Source: Fluviicola sp.
Lineage (GTDB): Bacteria > Bacteroidota > Bacteroidia > Flavobacteriales_D > Crocinitomicaceae
Direction: 5' to 3'
DNA: 64,000 bases
Assembly: GCA_031260455.1 (NCBI GenBank)
Contig: JAIRJW010000003.1
Span: 62,001-126,000 of the forward strand
Notes under the pieces: model-generated
Database searches by the model: none
What the model saw: only the letters and a program-made list of their open reading frames with translations
Told to the model about the DNA's origin: nothing
Part shown: piece after piece, positions 26,260 through 35,607 of the stretch
Numbering within the stretch: position 1 is the first letter of the stretch
Layout of the letters: each line of letters starts with the position of its first letter
Program-made: the position numbers and the translations under genes

Positions 26260-28038
26260 ATGTCACAAGCTATCAAAGGCGGAGAATTCATTATCCGCGA
26301 CGTTACCCACCAGGAAATTTTCACTCCGGAAGAATGGTCGGAAGAACAGCGCATGATTGCACAAACTTGTAATGATTTCATCGAGCAGGAAATTACTCCT
26401 CTTTTGGATCGCATTGATAAAATGGAAGAAGGTTTAATGCCTTCACTGATTCGAAAAGCGGGAGAACTTGGAATGCTCGGTTTATCCATTTCGGAAGATA
26501 TGGGCGGAATGGGAGTTGATTTCAAAACTTCATTACTTGCAACGGAGCATTTAGGGAAAGGGCATTCCTTCTCCGTGGCTTACAGTGCACACACCGGGAT
26601 CGGGACACTGCCACTTTTGTACTACGGAAACGCTGAACAGAAAGCGAAATACATTCCGAAACTTATCAGCGGTGAGTGGACGGCATCTTACTGCCTGACG
26701 GAACCAAGCGCCGGATCGGATGCAAACTCCGGGAAAACCAAAGCAGTATTATCTCCTGACGGAACTCATTATATCCTGAACGGTCAGAAAATGTGGATCA
26801 CCAACGGAGGATTTGCGAGCATGTTTACAGTATTTGCGAAAATCGACGATGACAAAAATTTATCGGCATTCCTGGTTGAAGCAGATTCGGAGGGAATCAG
26901 CCTGAATCCGGAGGAGAAAAAAATGGGAATCAAAGGTTCTTCTACGCGCCAGATATTCTTTAACAATGTGAAAGTTCCTGTTGAAAACATGCTTTCAGAG
27001 CGGGAAAACGGATTCAAAATCGCACTGAACATCCTGAATATCGGGCGTATCAAGCTAGCGGCCGCAGTATTGGGAGGTGCAAAGCAAACTATTACGGATT
27101 CCATCCGCTATGCCAATGAACGTGAGCAATTTGGAAGATTAATTTCCAAATACGGAGCAATCCGCTTCAAAATTGCTGAACAGGCAATTCTCACATACGT
27201 TGCAGAATCGGCGGTTTACCGGGCAGGGCAGAATATCGATGACGCAATACAGGCTTACATTGCAGGTGGGATGGAAAAAAACCAGGCCACTCTGAAAGGA
27301 ATCGAACAATTCGCCTCAGAATGTGCCATTTTGAAAGTTGCCGGTTCCGAATGTTTGGATTATGTAAGCGACGAAGGAGTGCAAATCTTCGGTGGGATGG
27401 GTTATTCGGCAGAATCTTCCGTAGAGAGAGCTTATCGCGATTCGCGTATCAACCGCATTTTCGAAGGAACCAATGAGATTAATCGTTTGCTGATTGTAGA
27501 TATGGTTTTACGCAGAGCAATGAAAGGCGAGCTGGACCTGATGGGGCCTGCAATGAAAGTGGCTTCCGAGCTGATGAGCATTCCGGACATGACAGAATTG
27601 GGTTCACATCCACTGGCTGCTCAAAGACAAGTGTTAACCGGATTCAAGAAAACCATCCTGATGGTTGCCGGATCAGCAGTTCAGAAACTGATGCAAACCA
27701 TGTCGAAAGAACAGGAAATATTGATGAATATCGCTGACATTTCGATTTGGACGTACCAGGCAGAATCCGTTTTGCTTCGTGTGGAAAAATTAATTGAAAA
27801 ACAGGGGGAAGCTGCTGCAGCTATTCCGATCTCCATTGTGAAGACTTATTTTTACGATGCAGCGGAATGGATTGCCAAAGCTGCAAAAGATGCTATCTTC
27901 AGTTTTGCAGAAGGAGACGAAGCGCGTATGATGGTAACGGGAGTGAAACGTTTCACAAAACTGGATCCGATCAATCCGAAAAACGAGCGCCAGATAATTG
28001 CACAATACCTGATTGAAAAAAATGCATACGCGCTTTAA
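26260..28038 (+). CDS. Acyl-CoA dehydrogenase (long, VLCAD/ACAD9-like architecture)
   Basis: A 592-residue FAD enzyme catalysing the first beta-oxidation step. N-terminal helices lead to the FAD-binding beta domain with YCLTEPSAGSDANSGKT and MWITNGGFASMFTVFA; the helical domain contains REQFGRLISKYGAIRFKIAE, QIFGGMGYSAESSVERAYRD and RIFEGTNEINR, whose Glu402 is at the catalytic-base position of medium- and short-chain enzymes. About 190 further residues follow the standard domain, a layout shared by VLCAD/ACAD9-type enzymes of about 600 residues. Substrate chain length is not readable. It is monocistronic, with two palindromes upstream and a strong terminator downstream. Confidence 0.94.
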   Translation: MSQAIKGGEFIIRDVTHQEIFTPEEWSEEQRMIAQTCNDFIEQEITPLLDRIDKMEEGLMPSLIRKAGELGMLGLSISEDMGGMGVDFKTSLLATEHLGKGHSFSVAYSAHTGIGTLPLLYYGNAEQKAKYIPKLISGEWTASYCLTEPSAGSDANSGKTKAVLSPDGTHYILNGQKMWITNGGFASMFTVFAKIDDDKNLSAFLVEADSEGISLNPEEKKMGIKGSSTRQIFFNNVKVPVENMLSERENGFKIALNILNIGRIKLAAAVLGGAKQTITDSIRYANEREQFGRLISKYGAIRFKIAEQAILTYVAESAVYRAGQNIDDAIQAYIAGGMEKNQATLKGIEQFASECAILKVAGSECLDYVSDEGVQIFGGMGYSAESSVERAYRDSRINRIFEGTNEINRLLIVDMVLRRAMKGELDLMGPAMKVASELMSIPDMTELGSHPLAAQRQVLTGFKKTILMVAGSAVQKLMQTMSKEQEILMNIADISIWTYQAESVLLRVEKLIEKQGEAAAAIPISIVKTYFYDAAEWIAKAAKDAIFSFAEGDEARMMVTGVKRFTKLDPINPKNERQIIAQYLIEKNAYAL

Positions 28039-28055
28039 GCGAAAGTGATTGAAAT

Positions 28056-28093
28056 AAAAAAGTCGGGATGAAAAATTTTCATCCCGACTTTTT
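28056..28093. terminator. Intrinsic terminator after acyl-CoA dehydrogenase
   Basis: Near-perfect hairpin AAAAAGTCGGGATGAAAA / TTTTCATCCCGACTTTTT with a one-base centre, between convergent genes; works in either direction. Confidence 0.88.
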
Positions 28094-28118
28094 GTTTTAT
28101 CGAAAGCGGTGCTTTCTC

Positions 28119-28478
28119 TTATTTCAAGTACTTGTCTTTCATATCCTGGAAAGTCATTTCCTGACCATCAACTGAAACCATTCGCAAATCCAATGCGACC
28201 AACAAACGGTTGACTACGTTGATATTCATATCTTCATTTTTCGTCAAAGTAACCTTTAACTTATCAGTTGATTCATTGAACGCTACAGAAAAGTAATCTT
28301 TATAATAACCTTTTACTGCATCAACTTTCTCAGCGGTCACTGATTCAGGAACGGAGAATTCGTAGACACCGGTTGATTTACCTGCTTTCAATTCACTTGA
28401 ATTGATCGATGCCGAATTTTGACTGAAAGCAAGTGAACTTGCCAAAGACAAAACAAATATCATTACTAACTTTTTCAT
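28119..28478 (-). CDS. Secreted small protein, unknown function
   Basis: A 119-residue exported protein with a signal peptide at residues 1-19 (KKLVMIFVLSLASSLAFSQ) cleaved before NSASINSSELKAG. The mature 100 residues alternate short strands and helices (STGVYEFSVPESV, AEKVDAVKGYYKDYFSVAF, DKLKVTLTKNEDMNINVVNRLLVAL). The last part, about residues 70-105, looks like an HMA-like or small alpha/beta fold, but I cannot name a family. It is monocistronic and convergent with the acyl-CoA dehydrogenase, sharing its terminator. Confidence 0.75.
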   Translation of the reverse strand: MKKLVMIFVLSLASSLAFSQNSASINSSELKAGKSTGVYEFSVPESVTAEKVDAVKGYYKDYFSVAFNESTDKLKVTLTKNEDMNINVVNRLLVALDLRMVSVDGQEMTFQDMKDKYLK

Positions 28479-28568
28479 AATTCTATAACAGTTTAATTAA
28501 GTAGACGATAATTAATACCTAAAGGTTGTATGTGCTAAATATACAACTTTTTTAATAACATTTGTATC

Positions 28569-29177
28569 ATGCAATTATTAGACCATTTCGATGAAACGAA
28601 GCTCGAAGCCGGGTGTGACGAAGCTGGAAGGGGCTGCCTGGCCGGGCCTGTCGTATGTGCTTCAGTGATTCTTCCGAAGGATTTTTCACATGAACTGCTG
28701 AATGATTCTAAACAACTTTCTGAAAAAAGTAGAAATTTATTACGCCCGCTTATTGAAAAAGAAGCTATTGCATATTCCGTACAGTTCCTTCATCCGGATG
28801 AAATTGCCGAACTCAACATTCTGAAAGCTTCACTCACTGGAATGTATCGCGCGGCTATTGATCTAAAAGTAAGACCGGAACTTTTACTCATCGACGGAAA
28901 CAAGGCATTGCTTTCCAACGACATTCCTTCCGTTCCGGTCATCAAGGGAGACGGAAAATACAAGTGTATTGCGGCGGCATCCATCCTGGCGAAAACCTAC
29001 CGCGATGAGTATATGGAAACCCTGCATCACGAATTTCCATATTACGACTGGAAAGCGAACAAAGGCTACCCAACGAAAGCACACCGGCTGGCAATCCGAA
29101 AACACGGCCCGTGCATCCACCACCGAATGGGATTCAATCTGCTTGGAAAAGGCCAGTTATCGTTTTTCGAAGAGTAA
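28569..29177 (+). CDS. rnhB: Ribonuclease HII
   Basis: Removes ribonucleotides from DNA-RNA hybrids by cleaving the RNA strand. The 202 residues match the family length. The metal-binding DEAGRG motif begins at Asp17-Glu18 ([16 protein letters not shown]). A further conserved aspartate lies in LLIDGNKAL, and another acidic residue in [12 protein letters not shown]. The C-terminal [21 protein letters not shown] is the usual family end. It starts at the ATG at 28569, 90 bases after a divergent gene. It is probably co-transcribed with the exported protein that follows, 80 bases on. Confidence 0.95.
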   Translation: MQLLDHFDETKLEAGCDEAGRGCLAGPVVCASVILPKDFSHELLNDSKQLSEKSRNLLRPLIEKEAIAYSVQFLHPDEIAELNILKASLTGMYRAAIDLKVRPELLLIDGNKALLSNDIPSVPVIKGDGKYKCIAAASILAKTYRDEYMETLHHEFPYYDWKANKGYPTKAHRLAIRKHGPCIHHRMGFNLLGKGQLSFFEE

Positions 29178-29257
29178 ACACTCTACTGTTAACTACTTCA
29201 CCGGAAAGATAAAAACCGCTTGCAATGAAAGCTTACTTTTGATTAACAGTAAAAGTT

Positions 29258-31429
29258 ATGCTTAGTCGTTCGATCATTGTCTTTCTTGTTGGCTGCTCTT
29301 TAGTCTGGATCAGTTATGTGGGTTTCACCATCGTTGAAGGTTCCAGCACTCCCCCAAATCCGGAAAATGTATTCTCACCCAAAGACGATACCATTATTGT
29401 CGTGCATAAACCCATGGAGATGAATTACAATAACCCAATCGTGGCTTCCCTGCAAAAAAACAGTTTTTTCACCTTATTACTGAACGAGCCGGAACGTATT
29501 CAGCATTTTTATTTTTCCACAAACCGCAACCTGGTTTTGCTGGAACGCAGTAAGCCCTGGACAAGTGACATTGTGAAACAATACGCCGAAAAACTAGCAC
29601 TTTCTTCCACAGTTTCCACTCAGAAACACCTGGCACTTTCGAATAACTGGAAGGGCGAATTTCACGGAAAATTCCTTGTGCTTTACCAGGGTGAATGGAG
29701 GCCGTCAGAAAAAAGTGTGGTCACCTGGAAATACCTCGACCGCAAAAGCAGTTTATCACTGGTTTACAAAACGACCGACAATACTTACGAGATCGAAGAT
29801 TCTTATTTCATCTCCAGCAACAAAGTCAAATACATCACACATACTGGAAACGAAGCACTTCCGTTAATCAACGATCAGGAATTATTCCAGGGACTGATTC
29901 CGGCAGATTTCGATTCTTATACTTTTTTTGAAAAGAATTACCTGAAATCCCTGTTTCCACAAAAGTCCGTTTTATTCGACTGGATGGATTACGGACTGGC
30001 CCTGATAGCAGATCAAAAAGACACTTGTCTTATTTCCGATTACAAACCCGGACAAGACCCGCTGGCCATTGTCAGTGAATTGAACCAGGTAACAGTTTCC
30101 GATAAGCAAAAACAAGCCATGCTGCAAGGACACTCTTTTCCTTTTTTGCATTCCGGCAAAAAAGTTTACCTGGAATTGTTCAACAACGTGGTACTCATTG
30201 CTAATTCCCAACAAAGTATCAATCGTATTATCGGGGCATACGAAACCGGGGCAACCCTGGAACAGTCGACTACTTTAAAGTATAAATTGTTCAGCAGCAC
30301 ACCTCAGAAAGTTTCTTACCGGAATTTTGACCGGAACCAGCAGCTGACGATGAGTCGCCTGACACATGTCAATCACAGCACACTCCAGGTCTTAAACGAA
30401 GAAGGGCAAAAAGAAGAAAATGCGCATTTCACGGAGATTCCTAAATTGAATCCGCTGCGCCTGGATGACGATCTGTATTCCCTGACTCCAATTCCGGGAT
30501 CCAATAATCTGCTTGCCCTTACGCGATCCAATACTTTGTACCTGATTGGGAGCAAGCAAATTCTCTGGAACAAAAATCTTGGTGCTGAGGTAATCGGTAA
30601 ACCAGTCCTGATTGGAAACGGGATTTTCCTTGCTGCCAAAACCGGGATTATCGGGCTGGACAGGGCTGGCAACAACCTTTCGGGCTTCCCGATTACTGCC
30701 AATGAGGTGACCAGCAACTTGTTCTCTTATTTCTGGAACGGAAAGGACTTCATTGCATTTATTGCAGACGGACAAATCCAAGCTTACGGAACAAACGGAA
30801 AACAGAACCTAAAAGTCGGGATACCCGGAGCTTTGCAGAAAGAATCCCAGCTGGCTGTTCAAGGAAAAAAAGGTCAATTAATTGCACATATTTGTACCAA
30901 TACCAACTGGTCTAGTATTTCGCTGAAAAGCAGACGTGTACTGAAATCCCAGAATTTAAGTGAAGGCGAATGGCATCTGGTAAAAGTAAACGGAACGATC
31001 AGTTTACTGGGCTTGAGCAAAAAACAATTTGTCCGCATTAACGAGAACGGAGCAAAAGCCATGCTGGTAGGGAACGTTTCTTCGATTTTGAATTCCCAGG
31101 TATTTGGAGATGAACAACTGTTTTTCCTGACACAACAAAGTACTATTTACGTGATCTCCGGAACGGGAAATATCCTCGGTCAATTCAACTCCACTACCAG
31201 CAATATTGATGATGCAGCACTGATAAAACTGCCAAACGGAAATACTGTTGTTGGAATAATAGACGGTATTGCCAATAACTGTTATATTTATACCATACAT
31301 GGTAACGAATTGAATAAAGAAAACTACGAAGGTTCAAATAAAATAATATTCCAGGAGCAATCAGACGGGACAGTTTTATTAGTTTCGCAGGCAAATGGTT
31401 ACTTAATTCGCTATCCATTGAACTATTAA
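29258..31429 (+). CDS. Exported protein with C-terminal beta-propeller-like region, unknown function
   Basis: A 723-residue protein with an N-terminal membrane-spanning segment (residues 4-24, SIIVFLVGCSLVWISYVGF) that is either a signal anchor or an uncleaved signal. Residues 40-375 are a mixed alpha/beta region without a family I recognise (FFTLLLNEPERIQHFYFSTNRN, DFDSYTFFEKNYLKSLF). From about residue 405 to the end come regular four-strand blocks (SNNLLALTRSNTLYLIGSKQ, KPVLIGNGIFLAAKTGIIGLD, DFIAFIADGQIQAYGTNG) of PQQ/WD-type beta-propeller rhythm. The OmpA/TSP3 gene follows ten bases later, so they form one operon and may cooperate at the envelope. Confidence 0.72.
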   Translation: MLSRSIIVFLVGCSLVWISYVGFTIVEGSSTPPNPENVFSPKDDTIIVVHKPMEMNYNNPIVASLQKNSFFTLLLNEPERIQHFYFSTNRNLVLLERSKPWTSDIVKQYAEKLALSSTVSTQKHLALSNNWKGEFHGKFLVLYQGEWRPSEKSVVTWKYLDRKSSLSLVYKTTDNTYEIEDSYFISSNKVKYITHTGNEALPLINDQELFQGLIPADFDSYTFFEKNYLKSLFPQKSVLFDWMDYGLALIADQKDTCLISDYKPGQDPLAIVSELNQVTVSDKQKQAMLQGHSFPFLHSGKKVYLELFNNVVLIANSQQSINRIIGAYETGATLEQSTTLKYKLFSSTPQKVSYRNFDRNQQLTMSRLTHVNHSTLQVLNEEGQKEENAHFTEIPKLNPLRLDDDLYSLTPIPGSNNLLALTRSNTLYLIGSKQILWNKNLGAEVIGKPVLIGNGIFLAAKTGIIGLDRAGNNLSGFPITANEVTSNLFSYFWNGKDFIAFIADGQIQAYGTNGKQNLKVGIPGALQKESQLAVQGKKGQLIAHICTNTNWSSISLKSRRVLKSQNLSEGEWHLVKVNGTISLLGLSKKQFVRINENGAKAMLVGNVSSILNSQVFGDEQLFFLTQQSTIYVISGTGNILGQFNSTTSNIDDAALIKLPNGNTVVGIIDGIANNCYIYTIHGNELNKENYEGSNKIIFQEQSDGTVLLVSQANGYLIRYPLNY

Positions 31430-31439
31430 ACAATTGCTT

Positions 31440-33956
31440 ATGAAAAAACAGTTACATAAATTAACTTTCTTAGCTATTTTCTGTTTTTCTGTTTCCACCA
31501 TTTTTTCCCAAAACTATTTGGGCGTACACAACAGTAATTATGCCGGGGTGATGGGATTGGATATACAACCAGCCAGTTTTGTCGACGGGAGATTTATAGT
31601 CGATGTAAACCTGGGAAGCGCCAATATAGGAGCCTGGCAGAATGCAAAGTACTTCAATACGGATGTGATGCCGAAATGGTGGGTGAAATCCTTTAAAAAG
31701 GATACCTCATGGATGAAACCGGACAGCACTTTATACAAACGTTCGGTTTTCGATCTGTACGATTATAGTAAAACAGGGATAAGCCCGCGCGGAATTTACC
31801 TCAACTACCAGATCGACATCCTGAATTTTGCTTTCCACATCAATCCGAAGATCGCGATAGGGTTCTCCGCGAAAAGCCGAATGATTACCAATATAGACGA
31901 CATTGATCCGAAATTGTCCAAGTTGGTGGAAGAAGGTCTGGATTTTGCTGCTCTGTGGAACCTGAAGCTGAATGACAAGCTCGCAACCGCCAACATGATG
32001 GCCTGGAACGAATACGGAATCAATTACGGGCAGGTAGTAATGGATAAAGGGAAGCATTTCCTGAAAGTCGGTGGGCGTGTGAAATTACTCCAGGGTCTTG
32101 CTTCTGCTTACGCATATACCGATCAGTTGGATTATGAGTTGTTAAATAAAGACACGGCAACAACATTGGTCGGGAATTTCAAGTACGGGTACTCCAACAA
32201 TCTGGATGACATGAAAAACATCAACTCTAAATCGTTCTTCAAATCCGCTTCCAAACTGGGATTCGGGCTGGACCTGGGAGTTGTTTACGAATGGAGACCG
32301 AAATACAAGCAATTTAAATACGACATGGATGGCGAAACCAATCTGTGGATGCGAAACGAAAACAAGTACGAATTGCGTGCCGGTGTTTCCATCATCGATA
32401 TCGGTGGGATGAAGTTTACCAAGGGCGGGCACAGTCGTGATTTCTCCGTAAATACCTCCACCCTGGATCTGCGCATTTTCGATAAAGTAAACTCATTTGC
32501 TTCCCTCGATTCCATTGTCGATAGTTTGATTACCAACAATGCAGGATGGAATTCCAACCAGGGAACCGGGCAATCGTATTATATGAACACTCCGACTGCT
32601 TTAAATATCCAGTTGGATTATCATATCTGGAAATGGTTCTATCTGAACGCAACAGGTAACATCAACATCATCGGGAAGAAAAACCCTTCGCGGGTAAAAA
32701 CACCGACTCAATTTGCTATTACTCCAAGCTTTGATTACGCATGGTTCGGGTTATACGTACCAGTTTCGGTAAACAATTATTCCGGATGGAAAGCAGGTAT
32801 TGCTTCCCGTTTGGGGCCAATCACGATTGGGGTAGTCGATTTCCACTCGCTTTTTGCATCAGGAAAGGTACGCGGCACGGAATTTTACATGGGATTACGT
32901 GTTCCGATTCTTTACACTAAGCCAGCTGACCGCGATGGAGATAGGGTTTCTGATAACAAAGACGAATGTATTAAAATCCCGGGAATCTGGTCTTTCAAAG
33001 GCTGTCCGGATACAGATGGCGACGGGATCAAGGATTCGGAAGATTTGTGCCCGGATGTTCCGGGACTGGCAGAATTCCAGGGTTGCCCTGACCGCGATGG
33101 AGATAAAATCCCGGATAAAGATGATGCTTGTCCTGATCTGCCTGGTATTTCTGCATACAGGGGATGTCCGGACACGGATGAAGACGGGATCATCGATCCT
33201 CAGGATAGTTGTCCTACCGTAAAAGGACTACCTGCATTCAATGGCTGTCCGGATACGGACGGCGACGGATTACAGGATTCGGAAGATGCTTGCCCGGATA
33301 TAGCAGGACCGATCGCAAATCAAGGTTGCCCGGATACAGATAACGATGGAATTTTCGATTTCTTAGACAATTGTCCGGATGTTTACGGGCCGAAAGAAAA
33401 CAACGGTTGTCCCTGGCCGGATACGGATGGCGACGGTTTGATAGACAAAGACGATGAGTGTCCTTACCTGGCTGGTCCGTTGAAAAACAAAGGATGTCCA
33501 TACCAGGATACAGATGGCGACGGAATCCTTGATAAAGACGATAAATGTCCGACAGTGAAAGGTGTGATCGAAAACAACGGTTGTCCTAAGATTGAAGAGG
33601 CAGAAAAAGAAATTCTGAAAACGGCATTTGAGGACTTAGAGTTCAACACCGGAAATGCAATCATCAAAGAATCGTCTTATCCATCCCTGAATGAATTGGC
33701 AGAATTGCTGATCAAAAAGAAAGATTGGAAATTACAGATTTCAGGTCACACGGATAATGTAGGCGATGCGCAGAAAAACTTAGTATTGTCTAAGAAACGT
33801 GCAGAGGCCGTGAAACAATACCTGGAAAGCAAAGGAGTTGAAGGTAAACGACTGAGTACGTTGTTCTTCGGAGAAACCCAGCCGATTGCTACCAACGAAA
33901 CAGCTGAAGGGCGCCAGAAAAACAGACGAGTGGAAATGAATGTGATCTTCGAATAA
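31440..33956 (+). CDS. DUF5723/TSP3-repeat/OmpA outer-membrane protein
   Basis: An 838-residue envelope protein. Residues 1-24 are a signal peptide (KQLHKLTFLAIFCFSVSTIFSQ). Residues 25-490 read like the DUF5723 beta-barrel of Bacteroidota (NSNYAGVMGLDIQPASFVD, LNYQIDILNFAFHINPKIAIGF). Eight calcium-binding thrombospondin type 3 repeats follow at 497-716, each of the form DTDGDGIxDxxDxCP...GCP. The C-terminal OmpA domain, about 733-838, contains LQISGHTDNVGDAQKNLVLSKKRAEAV and RQKNRRVEM, which bind peptidoglycan. The ATG at 31440 is preferred over an in-frame TTG six bases earlier. It probably links the outer membrane to the wall. Confidence 0.9.
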   Translation: MKKQLHKLTFLAIFCFSVSTIFSQNYLGVHNSNYAGVMGLDIQPASFVDGRFIVDVNLGSANIGAWQNAKYFNTDVMPKWWVKSFKKDTSWMKPDSTLYKRSVFDLYDYSKTGISPRGIYLNYQIDILNFAFHINPKIAIGFSAKSRMITNIDDIDPKLSKLVEEGLDFAALWNLKLNDKLATANMMAWNEYGINYGQVVMDKGKHFLKVGGRVKLLQGLASAYAYTDQLDYELLNKDTATTLVGNFKYGYSNNLDDMKNINSKSFFKSASKLGFGLDLGVVYEWRPKYKQFKYDMDGETNLWMRNENKYELRAGVSIIDIGGMKFTKGGHSRDFSVNTSTLDLRIFDKVNSFASLDSIVDSLITNNAGWNSNQGTGQSYYMNTPTALNIQLDYHIWKWFYLNATGNINIIGKKNPSRVKTPTQFAITPSFDYAWFGLYVPVSVNNYSGWKAGIASRLGPITIGVVDFHSLFASGKVRGTEFYMGLRVPILYTKPADRDGDRVSDNKDECIKIPGIWSFKGCPDTDGDGIKDSEDLCPDVPGLAEFQGCPDRDGDKIPDKDDACPDLPGISAYRGCPDTDEDGIIDPQDSCPTVKGLPAFNGCPDTDGDGLQDSEDACPDIAGPIANQGCPDTDNDGIFDFLDNCPDVYGPKENNGCPWPDTDGDGLIDKDDECPYLAGPLKNKGCPYQDTDGDGILDKDDKCPTVKGVIENNGCPKIEEAEKEILKTAFEDLEFNTGNAIIKESSYPSLNELAELLIKKKDWKLQISGHTDNVGDAQKNLVLSKKRAEAVKQYLESKGVEGKRLSTLFFGETQPIATNETAEGRQKNRRVEMNVIFE
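32928..33587 (+). repeat. Eight tandem thrombospondin type 3 repeats (within the OmpA-type gene)
   Basis: DNA-level repeats of about 78-87 bases encode eight DxDGDGIxDxxDxC...GCP units in a row. Each carries the Asp ladder for calcium. Recurrent wording such as GATACGGATGGCGACGG shows recent internal duplication. Confidence 0.88.
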
Positions 33957-33976
33957 GAAGAATCAAACATAAATTG

Positions 33977-34005
33977 AAAAGCGGCTTCTCTTCGGAGCCG
34001 CTTTT
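33977..34005. terminator. Intrinsic terminator after the OmpA-type gene
   Basis: AAAAGCGGCT / AGCCGCTTTT stem with a nine-base loop, with A and T runs on either side. It lies between the OmpA-type gene and the convergent low-GC lipoprotein genes, and so marks the edge of the accessory segment. Confidence 0.82.
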
Positions 34006-34072
34006 CAGGAATTTATTTGCCTCATACAGACCCTAAATTCCAGTAATACTTAGAGAGGATATTACTCTTTAT

Positions 34073-34567
34073 TCAGATCTTTTTAAATCTGCCTAAAAGC
34101 GAATCATAAACAGGAACGGTGAGCTTTTTGTCGTTGATCAGTTCATTACTTGAAAAACTGTATAACCATGTGGCTGAATGAAATATTTTATTGGCTTTCA
34201 GTTTTTCCGTAGTAAAATACCGGAAGCTAACGCGTGGATTTTTCAATTCTCTAAAATAAGTGCTATCATTAAAAATAACGACAGACCGAATCTGAGTCCG
34301 TTTTAAAATTTCGAGTAAATCCATATATTCGTTATTCAGGCAGGATTGACAGATGGATTTATCTGAATTTACAAAATAAATTTCTTGCGGACAATTAGAA
34401 ATTAATAATCCTGAATGATCGAGAAAATTCTTTACTCTGTTATTTTGATTTTCTTTGTAATAGGGTCTTACATCAAACTTTTCATTCGTACTAAATTCAT
34501 GCTCCTTAGAAGTACAGGATAAAACGATATAACTTATTACCAGGACAAACGATATATTTCCAGACAT
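34073..34567 (-). CDS. Lipoprotein with CxxC motif, third gene of low-GC cassette
   Basis: A 164-residue predicted lipoprotein: signal and lipobox at residues 1-18 (SFVLVISYIVLSC), then TSKEHEF. Near residue 72 comes KSICQSCLNNEYMDLLEIL, a CxxC pair at the start of a helix after a strand (EIYFVNSDKS). That is the arrangement of a thioredoxin fold, and a strand (RSVVIFND) follows at the right distance. A redox role is therefore possible but unproven. The gene starts 31 bases inside the end of the propeller-like lipoprotein gene, so it is translationally linked. Its GC is low: hand-counted lines at 34201 and 34381 have 21 and 18 GC in 60 bases. Confidence 0.72.
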   Translation of the reverse strand: MSGNISFVLVISYIVLSCTSKEHEFSTNEKFDVRPYYKENQNNRVKNFLDHSGLLISNCPQEIYFVNSDKSICQSCLNNEYMDLLEILKRTQIRSVVIFNDSTYFRELKNPRVSFRYFTTEKLKANKIFHSATWLYSFSSNELINDKKLTVPVYDSLLGRFKKI

Positions 34568-35607
34568 TTTGTTTTTGAATTAAGTTTCAAACTGTACAAA
34601 CCTTTCTTTGTATCCACAATAATAGACACACCGAATCCTTTTTTACTTTCTCCGATATACTTAAAATTCATGTCGTAAAGAATGAGGTTTTCGATTAATT
34701 TTCCCGTTTTCCTGTCCTGTCTTAATTGAGTTCTTAGTATCAGACCCGATAAAGGCGCTATTTTGGCAAAAGCATATTGTTTGGTTTGGAAATAGAATTC
34801 AGTAAAGATATTTTCGTTCAATTTTTTTACATCTCTAAAATCAATGTATTCAAAAGAATGCTTTTTGTGCGAACCAAGAAAGTATGGTTTGCTTTCTTTC
34901 AAAACTTCATTGTATAAATAAGCAGTATCATTATACGCAAAAGCAAACAGTTGTTCATCTTTGCTGAATATTAGTCTCTCCGGAGCACAATTCATACCGT
35001 AACACTTCAAACGATAACTTATTGGATATCCTACATTGGAAAAATTAATTTTTTTTGTTTTCAAATCAATTTCTATTTGGATCGGACCCTGAAAAAAGGC
35101 AGGCGATTTGTATGAATTGTCGTCATCTTTCACATAATGTCCATAGATTTTTCCATTTCGAATGAACGGAGTGAAATTATTACTAATCTGCACGATAAAT
35201 CCGTTTTCATAGTCATCAGCAAATTTGTACGAGTTTTTAACAGAACCATCAAATGACAGCACTTTAATATGTTCATAGCTGCTTATATAAATTTCTTTCT
35301 TACTCTCATTTACTGAAAACCGTTCCTCACCAATATCAAAATCAGGCAAAACGCAAATACATTTTATGCTGGAATTCAACACATCAACTTTCAAAAGAGT
35401 TTTCGTTTTGGGGTCAATAAAGTAAACCCAGTCTGAGCCCGGAGCCTGATAGTCAATTGAAGCACTGGTCAAAATATCGTTTACCAGCAGTGTTTTAACT
35501 TTTTCCAGTTTAAAATTTAAAAAGACCGGCCCTGCTTTTTCCTGCGGATTATTGCAACCCTGCAATAATAACAGGGCTGCAATTGATAGAATCAATTTAT
35601 TCGGCAT
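34537..35607 (-). CDS. Beta-propeller-like lipoprotein (BF3164/DUF4221-type), low-GC cassette
   Basis: A 356-residue predicted lipoprotein with signal and lipobox at 1-18 (KLILSIAALLLLQGC) and a mature part of repeated four-strand blocks (WVYFIDPKTKTLLKVDV, KEIYISSYEHIKVLSFDG, EQLFAFAYNDTAYLYNE, GLILRTQLRQDRKTG). The rhythm suits the six-bladed propeller lipoproteins of Bacteroidota (DUF4221 or BF3164-like), but I did not verify the family. Four cysteines in the middle (IKCICVLP, LKCYGMNCAPER) could form disulphides. The gene overlaps the upstream small lipoprotein by 11 bases and the downstream one by 31. Line 34801 has only 13 GC in 60 bases. Confidence 0.75.
   Translation of the reverse strand: MPNKLILSIAALLLLQGCNNPQEKAGPVFLNFKLEKVKTLLVNDILTSASIDYQAPGSDWVYFIDPKTKTLLKVDVLNSSIKCICVLPDFDIGEERFSVNESKKEIYISSYEHIKVLSFDGSVKNSYKFADDYENGFIVQISNNFTPFIRNGKIYGHYVKDDDNSYKSPAFFQGPIQIEIDLKTKKINFSNVGYPISYRLKCYGMNCAPERLIFSKDEQLFAFAYNDTAYLYNEVLKESKPYFLGSHKKHSFEYIDFRDVKKLNENIFTEFYFQTKQYAFAKIAPLSGLILRTQLRQDRKTGKLIENLILYDMNFKYIGESKKGFGVSIIVDTKKGLYSLKLNSKTKCLEIYRLSW

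Noticed and set aside
32928-33587. Tandem repeat as a CRISPR or satellite
   Set aside because: It is in frame in an OmpA-type gene and encodes TSP3 calcium repeats.
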